This document shows, piece by piece, positions 1 to 6,315 of a stretch of 6,315 bases of DNA (position 1 is the first letter of the stretch; each line of letters starts with the position of its first letter). The DNA comes from Bacteroidota bacterium (lineage in GTDB: Bacteria; Bacteroidota; Bacteroidia; Cytophagales; Cyclobacteriaceae), in assembly GCA_003242315.1 (NCBI GenBank), contig QGUY01000234.1, forward strand, positions 1-6,315, given 5' to 3'. A program made the position numbers and the translations under genes. The notes beneath the pieces are model-generated. The model had not been told where the DNA came from. It worked only from the letters and a program-made list of their open reading frames with translations, and searched no databases.

Positions 1-7
1 CCTGTAA

Positions 8-514
8 CACATCCCCAACACACCCTTCAATCTGCGGCTCGCTGAAATGTACCTGACCTATGCTGAGGCAGCTTTAGGAAATCAGGCATCCACTCAGGAT
101 GCGAAAGCGTTGGAGTACTATAACGCAATACGCAAACGCGCCGGTGTGCCTCCCATTAATCCCGATGATACCGAGGGTGGACCTACAGAACTGACCTGGC
201 AAATGATCTTCGAGGAGCGTATGAAGGAATTTGCAATGGAAAGTATGGCATGGTATGACCTCGTGCGGTTGCATTATTACGACCCGCAAAAGGCTTATGA
301 GATCATCAACGGCCAGGATCGCGGACTGTTCGTAGTGCGGCCCAATCAATGGCCTAACCCTACAGCCTGGACCTTCACGAAGACTTCATGGTTTGCCGAT
401 CGGCAAGCAAATGCTAACTCGGGCAACTTCAAACTGCCAATCCCTGCGTCGGAAGTTAGCCAGGCACCACTCCTGAGTGCGACTGAGGAACCCGTGCCCT
501 ATGAGTTTGAGTGA
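8..514 (+). CDS. RagB/SusD family nutrient uptake outer membrane protein, C-terminal part (5' partial)
   Basis: SusD-like proteins are surface lipoproteins that cap a SusC TonB-dependent transporter and capture oligosaccharides for import. Only the last roughly 170 residues are present. Family hallmarks visible here are RLAEMYLTYAEA (from about nt 35), an alpha-helical YYNAIRKRAGVP segment, the helix FEERMKEFAMESMAWYDLVRL, and the usual C-terminus LPIPASEVSQAPLL followed by PVPYEF and TGA at 512-514. Conserved sequence (NTPFNLRLAE) lies before the first ATG at 47, so that ATG is internal and the true start lies upstream. Reading back in frame reaches a TAA at 5-7, so the gene is either broken there or the window edge carries an error; I therefore begin the feature at 8. 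Complete SusD proteins usually have about 500-600 residues. The next lipoprotein gene follows about 30 bp downstream, as expected in a SusC-SusD-SGBP operon. Family assignment is secure; the substrate cannot be read. Confidence 0.9.
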   Translation, partial: HIPNTPFNLRLAEMYLTYAEAALGNQASTQDAKALEYYNAIRKRAGVPPINPDDTEGGPTELTWQMIFEERMKEFAMESMAWYDLVRLHYYDPQKAYEIINGQDRGLFVVRPNQWPNPTAWTFTKTSWFADRQANANSGNFKLPIPASEVSQAPLLSATEEPVPYEFE

Positions 515-546
515 CGGTGAATTCTGTGGATTTAGAAATGAATGCT

Positions 547-1710
547 ATGAAATCAATGAATAAGATACTGATCCTTATAATGGCTCTTGCGACGGCCGTG
601 ATATTCACGCAATGTTCGGACGATGAGTCCGGCGGCGCGCCTCGCGTTCGCTATGTGCGAATCACGGAGCCGACGTCTGCCGACTCACTGCTTGTCGCCG
701 CCGCCCAGGGGCAAATGGTTGCCATCATGGGGGAGAACCTGCAGAACGTTGTGGAGGTTTGGTTTAATGACCAACCAGCGCAACTTCAAACAACGTTCAT
801 TACCAGTACATCCATCATCACGCGCGTTCCTGCAGAGCTTCCGGAGGTCATTACGAATAAGTTGACACTTGTCTTTGCCAACGGTCAAACTTTGGAGTAC
901 GACTTCTCGGTGGACATTAGCGAACCTCTCGTCACAAGAATGAAGAGCGAATATGTCAACACCGGCGATGTTGCCACTTTCTATGGTGACTTCTTCTACG
1001 AACCGCTGGTCGTCACCTTCAGTGGAGGCGTGGAAGCTGAAATCGTTGATGTTGAAGATAGGGTGCTGAGTGTAATTGTCCCCGACGGCGCCGAACCCGG
1101 TCCGGTAACAATTGCATCCAACTTTGGTGTCACTGTAACTGACTTCTGGTTCAGGGATAATCGCAACATCTTCGCTGACTTCGAAGGACCGTTTATAAGT
1201 GGTTTCTGGAGGGGCGGCGACTTCGTCGTTGATTCAGATCCGGACATTCCAAACATCAACAACAAGTTCATGCGTGTCAACAGGGGCCAGCAAGGTGCAT
1301 GGCCTTACCTGGAGTGTTACGGAGGACCTGCAGATGGCGACGTGGCGGATCTGACGAAGGTTATACCAGAAGGAGCATTTATTGATCCGGGCAGCTACAG
1401 CCTCAAGTTCGAGATAAATACCCTTGAGACGATCAGTGGTGCAATCATGCGCCTCTACCTCGGTTCCGCCCCTGGAGGTACGTTCGGCGATGCCCGAAAT
1501 AACATCTACTACCAATGGCAGGCTAACCTGGACACCCAGGGCGAATGGGAGACTGTCACAATTCCATGGGAAGATGTTTATGCGGCTAACCAGCAGTTCC
1601 CCTACAATCCCGCGGGATATGGCATGTACATATACTTCCATGGGCCTAACCCCGCCATATACAACTTTGCGATGGACAACTTCAGGGTAGTGCCAAACAC
1701 AAATGATTAA
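547..1710 (+). CDS. IPT/TIG-domain surface glycan-binding lipoprotein (SGBP-B-like)
   Basis: Probable cell-surface glycan-binding lipoprotein acting with the upstream SusC/SusD pair. With the start at 547 it has 387 residues. The signal peptide starts MKSMNK, has a long hydrophobic core and ends FTQ|C at Cys23. The following SDDES resembles the acidic export signal of Bacteroidota surface lipoproteins. Residues about 32-124 and 125-206 form two IPT/TIG-like Ig-fold domains (phrases such as GQMVAIMGENLQNV and VLSVIVPDGAEPGPVTI). Residues about 207-387 begin NIFADFEG and carry Trp221, 252, 324, 334 and 341 plus many Tyr, resembling the SGBP-B glycan-binding domain described for xyloglucan-type loci. 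That match is from memory of the family, not a search. In-frame ATGs at 538 and 556 are also possible starts; a GTG at 511 overlapping the susD stop would put a poor extension before the signal peptide. Part of the susD operon; stop TAA 1708-1710. The ligand is unknown. Confidence 0.85.
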   Translation: MKSMNKILILIMALATAVIFTQCSDDESGGAPRVRYVRITEPTSADSLLVAAAQGQMVAIMGENLQNVVEVWFNDQPAQLQTTFITSTSIITRVPAELPEVITNKLTLVFANGQTLEYDFSVDISEPLVTRMKSEYVNTGDVATFYGDFFYEPLVVTFSGGVEAEIVDVEDRVLSVIVPDGAEPGPVTIASNFGVTVTDFWFRDNRNIFADFEGPFISGFWRGGDFVVDSDPDIPNINNKFMRVNRGQQGAWPYLECYGGPADGDVADLTKVIPEGAFIDPGSYSLKFEINTLETISGAIMRLYLGSAPGGTFGDARNNIYYQWQANLDTQGEWETVTIPWEDVYAANQQFPYNPAGYGMYIYFHGPNPAIYNFAMDNFRVVPNTND

Positions 1711-1729
1711 TTCTTACTGGATACAGCAT

Positions 1730-3277
1730 ATGAAAATGGATCATATAAAAATAGTACCCGGCCTCTTATGCCTGATGCTGTCATTTGCGTTGTTGATGTC
1801 GTGCGATGATGATAACGACGCAAAAAGTTCGAAGATCGAGTTGCTGAGTTTTGGGCCGTCGGGCATAAAGCATGGGGAGGAAATGCGCTTTATTGGCAAT
1901 AACCTGGACAAGGTAACGGCTATAGTATTCGCTCCTTCTGTTGAGGTGCCCAGGAGTTCTTTCACGTCGGTCACACCCGAAGTCATCAAGCTTATTGTAC
2001 CGCCGGATGTTGAGACTGGCAGAGTGATTCTGAAGACGCCTGAAGGCGACATTGAATCGAAAAGTATATTTAGCCTGGAGGTTCCTGTGGTGATTTCAGG
2101 TTTCACACCGGAAGCCAAACCTGGTACTGAAATCACTGTGACAGGTGAATTCATTAACTGGGTGGAAAGCGTAACGTTCCCGGGCAATTTGATAGTGGAG
2201 AAGGAGGACTTTGTCAGCCAATCCCAAACTGAATTAAAGGTAATAGTGCCCTGGGAGACAAGAACTGGCTTCCTGGTGTTTAACACTGGTGGAACTGAAC
2301 CACTGGAGATTACTACCGAGGACGTCCTGACTGTCAGCCTTCCTGCTCCGGCCTCGTTGACGCCCGATGCTATCCGTCATACCGAGGAACTGACGATAAC
2401 AGGAGCCGATCTGGATCTGGTAACTCAAATTAAATTCGGGGGTGGAGCTGTTGTAACCAGTGACGAATTTGTCAGTCAGTCGGAAACAGAAATAGTCGTG
2501 ACCGTCCCTGCAACCACGACCGACGGCAATCTGATCTTTACGGCCCCGTCCGGTCTTGAAGTGGAAGGAGGCATGCTGACCATCATATTGCCGAATGTGA
2601 CAGCGTTCTCGCCATCGGATACGGACGACCACAATCCTGGTGTTACCCTGACGATGACCGGAACGGATCTCGATCTTATCGGTGAATTGAGTTTTCCCAA
2701 CGTACCCGACCCGGTTACTGAATTCGTAAGTCAAAGCCCTACACAATTGCAGGTCGTGATCCCTGATGGAGCAAAGGGTGGTACGGTCGTAATTACCACC
2801 ATCCATGGCTTCACGGTTCCTATCACCGTTCCGTTCGGCGATCAATTGACGCTGGCCACGGTGATCTACGACGACGAGGTACACGCCCCGCTCGGTGCCG
2901 GTGGCGGCTGGGGCGACGTGGTCACTGACATCGCCAATAGCGAGCAAGTGCGCGTAGGCACAAAAGCCATCAAAGTAACGTTCATAGGCGGCTGGGGCGG
3001 CGGCGCCCAGTTCGGAAACTGGGATGGCGGTGCCGTATCAACAGCAGGAGCTTCTTTCTACGCGTTCTCAATCTATGGTGGCCCCGGCACAGGAGGTAAC
3101 GAGATCAACGTAAATGTTGCCGGAAAGCAAGTCCAGGTTGCGATCGAGGAAGGTGTTTGGAAAGACGTTCAGATACCGCTGGCTGATTTCGAGAATCCGG
3201 CCGGAATAAGCGAAATATGGTTCCAGGACCGCGGCTGGTCTGGCGACGTGTGGATCGATCACATTGGACTGAAATAG
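1730..3277 (+). CDS. Multi-IPT/TIG-domain lipoprotein with C-terminal galactose-binding-like (CBM-like) domain
   Basis: Second probable surface glycan-binding lipoprotein of the operon, 515 residues from ATG 1730. The signal peptide (MKMDHIKIVPG, hydrophobic core, LLMS|C at Cys25) is followed by DDDND, consistent with surface export. Four tandem IPT/TIG-like Ig domains follow at residues about 35-118, 119-204, 205-287 and 288-370. Each opens with a proline-containing strand and has a late strand ending in VP or IP. Residues about 371-515 form a distinct Gly/Trp-rich beta domain with Trp394, 422, 431, 477, 497, 503 and 508. It begins ATVIYDDE and ends DVWIDHIGLK, which recalls galactose-binding-like domains such as the ExoP C-terminal type. 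The frame is open from an ATG at 1703 that overlaps the previous stop, but 1730 or 1736 gives a normal signal peptide; 1730 lies 19 bp after the preceding gene. The family and surface location are likely; the ligand is unknown and the Ig domains may act mainly as spacers. Confidence 0.83.
   Translation: MKMDHIKIVPGLLCLMLSFALLMSCDDDNDAKSSKIELLSFGPSGIKHGEEMRFIGNNLDKVTAIVFAPSVEVPRSSFTSVTPEVIKLIVPPDVETGRVILKTPEGDIESKSIFSLEVPVVISGFTPEAKPGTEITVTGEFINWVESVTFPGNLIVEKEDFVSQSQTELKVIVPWETRTGFLVFNTGGTEPLEITTEDVLTVSLPAPASLTPDAIRHTEELTITGADLDLVTQIKFGGGAVVTSDEFVSQSETEIVVTVPATTTDGNLIFTAPSGLEVEGGMLTIILPNVTAFSPSDTDDHNPGVTLTMTGTDLDLIGELSFPNVPDPVTEFVSQSPTQLQVVIPDGAKGGTVVITTIHGFTVPITVPFGDQLTLATVIYDDEVHAPLGAGGGWGDVVTDIANSEQVRVGTKAIKVTFIGGWGGGAQFGNWDGGAVSTAGASFYAFSIYGGPGTGGNEINVNVAGKQVQVAIEEGVWKDVQIPLADFENPAGISEIWFQDRGWSGDVWIDHIGLK
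1832..2839 (+). repeat. Four tandem coding repeats (IPT/TIG-like Ig domains, about 83-86 codons each)
   Basis: Within the 1730-3277 gene, four units of about 252, 258, 249 and 249 bp lie end to end, with boundaries near 2084, 2342 and 2591. The last three share a nearly invariant phrase, DFVSQS or EFVSQS, starting at 2207, 2465 and 2720. Each time it is followed by T-x-(L/I)-x-V-x-(V/I)-P, and the spacing is 258 and then 255 bp. The first unit has the diverged version SFTSVTPEVIKLIVP. DNA identity between units is low because synonymous codons differ, so this is an old protein-level repeat rather than a recent DNA duplication. Confidence 0.8.
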
Positions 3278-3299
3278 AGCCTAACCCTTAAATCTGAAA

Positions 3300-3336
3300 T
3301 GAGCCGCCCGTCCATGCGATGAGGCGGCTTATTTTG
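3300..3336 (+). terminator. Rho-independent terminator of the SusD/SGBP operon
   Basis: A perfect 7-bp GC-rich stem pairs AGCCGCC at 3302-3308 with GGCGGCT at 3323-3329, and can be extended outward by a G-U and a T-A pair. The 14-nt loop can itself form a small CAT/ATG inner pairing. The right arm is followed by TATTTTGTTAT, a moderately T-rich tract. It lies 23 bp after the stop of the second glycan-binding gene and before the next gene, where an operon end is expected. Confidence 0.82.
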
Positions 3337-3456
3337 TTATGGGATTCACAGCGGCTCGCTGGCAATTTTGGGACGAAGTATCCAACTTAAGTCCTTTTCG
3401 CCGCGACTACTGCAAGCATCGACAGGAATATACTTGAAGAAAAATGGTGGAATAAG

Positions 3457-6315
3457 ATGGGAACCGTAGTTGGAAAAATGACTCTTGTGTCATGCCTCCT
3501 CTTCATAGTCTCCTGCTCCCGGGAGGACGAGCCTCTCTTTACCCGGCTAACCGCGCGCCAAACCGGCATCGACTTCATCAACGAAAACTACGAGACCGAA
3601 ACCAGCAACATCCTTACTTACGAATACTTCTATAACGGCGGCGGTGTTGCTCTGGGTGATATCAATAACGATGGTCTTGTCGATATATACTTTACTTCGA
3701 ACCTGTTTAGCAATAAGCTGTACCTGAACGAGGGCAATTTCAAGTTCCGGGACATCACGGAGGAATCGGGTACGGCCTGCGACGTGGGGTGGAAGACCGG
3801 CGTTACGATGGTGGACGTCAACGACGATGGATACCTGGATATCTATGTGTGCCGATCGGCTAACCCTCTCAACCAGGAGCGACGTCGAAATATCCTCCTG
3901 ATCAACAACGGCGACCTCACCTTCACCGACCAAGCAAAAGAGTACAACCTCGACGATCCCTCATTCTCCACGCAAGCTGCCTTCTTTGATCACGATCGGG
4001 ATGGCGACCTGGACATGGTGCTCCTCAATCATTCGCTCCTCGACATCTCCAACGTATACAACCTTTCCGTCAAGAACTCCAACGAACGATTCCCGGATGT
4101 GGGCAACAAGTTCTATCGAAATGACAATGGACACTTCACAGATGTTAGCGATTCAATCGGTGTCTATGGATCGGCATTTAACTACGGATTGGGTATCAGC
4201 TTGTCTGACATCAACAATGATGGGTGGATCGACATGTACCTGGGATGCGACTACACCGCGCGCGACCGGATGCTGATCAACGAAGAGGGCCGGTTCTTCA
4301 AAGACGTAACCGCCGAACAACTGAGTCATATATCAAAGTTCACGATGGGAACCGACATCGCCGACATCAACGGCGATCAACTCATGGACATCTTCACGCT
4401 TGACATGTTGCCTGAAGACAACTATCGGCAAAAGCAACTCATGGGTGTAGACGAATACAACGTATTCAATCGCATGGTGAAAAGCGGGTTACATGCGCAG
4501 TATATGCGAAACATGCTCCACCTCAACAATGGGAACGGAACGTTTAGTGAAATTGGACAACTCGCCGGTGTATCCAATACCGACTGGAGCTGGAGTGCGC
4601 TGATAGAGGACTTTGATAACGATGGGATCCCTGACATTTTTGTTACAAACGGATTCAAACGCGACCTTACCAATAACGACTTTGCCAAGTTCGAAGCGGC
4701 AAAAAGTGTGGAGGCAAAATTGCAAAAGGGTGAGAAGGTCAGCTTACTGGAGGTGATCGCAAAGTTCCAGGAGAACAAGCTGCCCAATTACGTCTTCAAG
4801 GGCAACGGCGATCTTACATTCACCGACGTTACGAAACCATGGGGATTTGATGAACCCTCCATCGCGAATGGCGCGGCCTATGCCGATCTCGATAATGATG
4901 GTGATCTCGATTTGGTCGTCAACAACATGAACGACCAGGCAGGAATCTACCGTAACAACGCTGAGCGACTACAGAACAAGTTCCTTGCCGTGAGACTGAG
5001 AAGCAAAACCAACAACTTTGCTGTGGGCGGACGTGTGACGGTGTTCGCCGACGGAAAAGCATGGGTTAGAGAGAATTTGCCCGTCAGAGGTTTTCAATCG
5101 TCCGTGGATCCGGTGTTGCATTTCGGGCTGGGTGGTGTAGAGCGTGTTGACTCAGTAGTCGTCCGTTGGCCGTCCGGCGGATCTCAGACCGTGAGCAATG
5201 TCCCGCTGAATCAGCGCATCGACATTACACAGGCCGAAGTTACCCTTGAAATACCAGAAACTGCACCGCACAAGTTGCTTGAGGAAGTCGCGACGTTGCC
5301 AGACTTCACGCATACCGAGAATGAGTTTGTTGATTTCAATATTCAATCGCTGCTTCCGAGGCAATACTCAACGATGGGCCCAGCGCTGGCTATCGCAGAC
5401 GTGAATGGCGACGGTCTGTCCGACGTGCTCATCGGTGGCGCGAAGGGCCAACCTGCTTCATTGTTCCTCGGCAACAAGAAAGGCGAGTATGTGAAATCCG
5501 ATCAGCCTGCTTTTGAAGCCGACAAAGACAGCGAAGATATTGACGCCGTCTTTTTCGACAGCGACGGTGACGGTGACCTGGATTTGTACATCGTGAGTGG
5601 TGGATATGAATTCGGAAAATCCGATCCGGCATTGCAGGATCGACTCTATAACAACAATGGAAAGGGGCAGTTTACCAGGGCTGCGTTGCCTGAAATGCGG
5701 ATCAGTGGTTCGTGTGTTCGACCCTCAGATATCGATGGCGACGGTGACCTGGATTTGTTTGTCGGTGGAAGGATCGTTCCGGGACGTTATCCTGAAACGC
5801 CTGAGAGCGTGATACTAATAAACAATGGCAGGGGAAGCTTTGCTGTTGGCTCAATTCCTGACGACCTGCGAAATACAGGAATGGTTAGTGATGCCGTGTG
5901 GGTCGACTTGAATGGAGATCAATTTGAAGATCTCATCGTCGTGGGAGAATGGATGGGTATTGAGATCTTCCTCAACGAAAAGGGCGCGTTGAGGAAGGCA
6001 ACGCCAGATTTCTTTTCGGAACCTACTTCGGGGTGGTGGAATTGTATCGCTGCGGCCGACTTCGACAATGACGGCGATAAGGATTTTGTCGTCGGTAACA
6101 TCGGCTTGAATAATCAGATCAAAGCCACCCCGGAGCGGCCGGCGACGATGTGGTACGCCGACTTCGATGACAACGGATCAGTGGATCCTATCCTCAACTA
6201 CTACATCATGGATCGGAGCTATCCATATCCTACACGCGATGAATTGGTAGGCCAGCTGCCGGGTTTTCGGAAGCGGTTTAAGGATTACGACAGCTATTCC
6301 CGTGCTAGTCTTGAT
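3457..6315 (+). CDS. VCBS/FG-GAP repeat lipoprotein with internal ASPIC/UnbV domain (CRTAC1-like), 3' partial
   Basis: The frame is open for 953 codons to the right edge with no stop. The start at 3457 gives MGTVVGK, a hydrophobic core and lipobox FIVS|C at Cys20, then SREDE; starting at Met8 would lose the only basic residue. Calcium-loop motifs (DxDxDGxxD type) start at residues 68, 120, 178, 251, 303, 385 and 477, and again at 648, 701, 758, 817, 868 and 902, suggesting two beta-propellers. Between them, residues about 519-590 form an ASPIC/UnbV domain (GFQSS, HFGLGG, VVVRWPSGG). Segments DMLPED (316), TDWSW (375), NGFKRDLTNNDF (398) and SYPYPTRDEL (921) match my recollection of conserved blocks in the roughly 1,100-residue Bacteroidota members, so about 150 residues are probably missing. 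Likely anchored in the outer membrane and surface exposed. The terminator upstream indicates its own transcript. No enzymatic function can be assigned; binding or adhesion is only inferred from the propeller folds. Confidence 0.9.
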   Translation, partial: MGTVVGKMTLVSCLLFIVSCSREDEPLFTRLTARQTGIDFINENYETETSNILTYEYFYNGGGVALGDINNDGLVDIYFTSNLFSNKLYLNEGNFKFRDITEESGTACDVGWKTGVTMVDVNDDGYLDIYVCRSANPLNQERRRNILLINNGDLTFTDQAKEYNLDDPSFSTQAAFFDHDRDGDLDMVLLNHSLLDISNVYNLSVKNSNERFPDVGNKFYRNDNGHFTDVSDSIGVYGSAFNYGLGISLSDINNDGWIDMYLGCDYTARDRMLINEEGRFFKDVTAEQLSHISKFTMGTDIADINGDQLMDIFTLDMLPEDNYRQKQLMGVDEYNVFNRMVKSGLHAQYMRNMLHLNNGNGTFSEIGQLAGVSNTDWSWSALIEDFDNDGIPDIFVTNGFKRDLTNNDFAKFEAAKSVEAKLQKGEKVSLLEVIAKFQENKLPNYVFKGNGDLTFTDVTKPWGFDEPSIANGAAYADLDNDGDLDLVVNNMNDQAGIYRNNAERLQNKFLAVRLRSKTNNFAVGGRVTVFADGKAWVRENLPVRGFQSSVDPVLHFGLGGVERVDSVVVRWPSGGSQTVSNVPLNQRIDITQAEVTLEIPETAPHKLLEEVATLPDFTHTENEFVDFNIQSLLPRQYSTMGPALAIADVNGDGLSDVLIGGAKGQPASLFLGNKKGEYVKSDQPAFEADKDSEDIDAVFFDSDGDGDLDLYIVSGGYEFGKSDPALQDRLYNNNGKGQFTRAALPEMRISGSCVRPSDIDGDGDLDLFVGGRIVPGRYPETPESVILINNGRGSFAVGSIPDDLRNTGMVSDAVWVDLNGDQFEDLIVVGEWMGIEIFLNEKGALRKATPDFFSEPTSGWWNCIAAADFDNDGDKDFVVGNIGLNNQIKATPERPATMWYADFDDNGSVDPILNYYIMDRSYPYPTRDELVGQLPGFRKRFKDYDSYSRASLD

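Noticed and set aside
511..546. GTG start at 511 overlapping the susD stop (GTGA), suggesting translational coupling
   Set aside because: It would add an N-terminal stretch with two acidic residues (MTVNSVDLE) ahead of a normal signal peptide; the ATGs at 538-556 give a typical lipoprotein start.
1741..2286. Antisense open frame of 181 codons opposite the start of the same gene
   Set aside because: Low-complexity Ser/Thr-rich translation that mirrors the Ig-domain codons; no start context or domain.
2234..2947. Long antisense open frame of 237 codons opposite the four-Ig lipoprotein gene
   Set aside because: The + strand frame has a clear signal peptide, domain repeats and an operon position. 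The antisense translation is rich in Arg, His and Cys with no recognisable motif, so it is a shadow of codon usage.
3334..3370. Possible Bacteroidota-type promoter (TTTTG at 3332-3336, then CAATTTTG at 3363-3370 as a -7 TAnnTTTG variant)
   Set aside because: The -7 element has C in place of the first T, and the spacing to the upstream TTTG (26 bp) is longer than usual, so the match is too weak to annotate.
3444..3459. Tiny leader frame ATG GTG GAA TAA one base before the VCBS start
   Set aside because: Only three codons in an A-rich region; probably chance, with no sign of an attenuator.
3547..4787. Several 60-130 codon frames on both strands inside the VCBS gene
   Set aside because: All lie within the 953-codon frame that carries the regular calcium-loop motifs and the UnbV domain; their translations show no family features.
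5568..5757. 19-nt direct repeat (GACGGTGACCTGGATTTGT) in two places
   Set aside because: Both copies encode the conserved calcium loop DGDLDL, so the identity follows from the protein motif and shared codons rather than from a mobile or regulatory element.

Overview
The window looks like part of a Bacteroidota chromosome or contig with balanced GC. The evidence is the 3' end of a SusD/RagB gene, followed by surface lipoproteins whose mature N-termini are Cys plus an Asp/Glu-rich run, and no convincing Shine-Dalgarno sites. The gene set and base composition would suit a Cytophagales-like environmental polysaccharide degrader, but that rank is a guess.

Layout, all genes on the + strand: (1) about 8-514, the C-terminal part of a SusD-family outer-membrane nutrient-binding lipoprotein, cut by the left edge, with an in-frame TAA at 5-7. 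(2) 547-1710, a lipoprotein with two IPT/TIG-like immunoglobulin-fold domains and a C-terminal domain resembling the glycan-binding domain of SGBP-B proteins. (3) 1730-3277, a second lipoprotein with four tandem IPT/TIG-like domains and a different, Trp- and Gly-rich galactose-binding-like C-terminal domain. (4) A strong intrinsic terminator at about 3300-3336 closes this unit. (5) 3457 to the right edge, a very long open frame (953 codons, no stop inside the window) encoding a VCBS/FG-GAP lipoprotein with an internal ASPIC/UnbV domain. It contains at least 13 calcium-loop motifs, seven before and six after the UnbV domain.

Working model: genes 1-3 are the tail of a polysaccharide utilization locus operon whose SusC partner should lie upstream, outside the window. 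SusD would cap the SusC transporter, while the two multi-Ig lipoproteins would hold two different glycan-binding domains away from the cell surface. The VCBS/UnbV lipoprotein is transcriptionally separate. Its family is widespread in Bacteroidota near SusC/SusD pairs but has no firmly assigned function. It is the least understood element here. No glycoside hydrolase, regulator, tRNA, rRNA, insertion sequence or CRISPR array is visible. The only sizeable non-coding gap (3278-3456) holds the terminator and presumably an unrecognised promoter.
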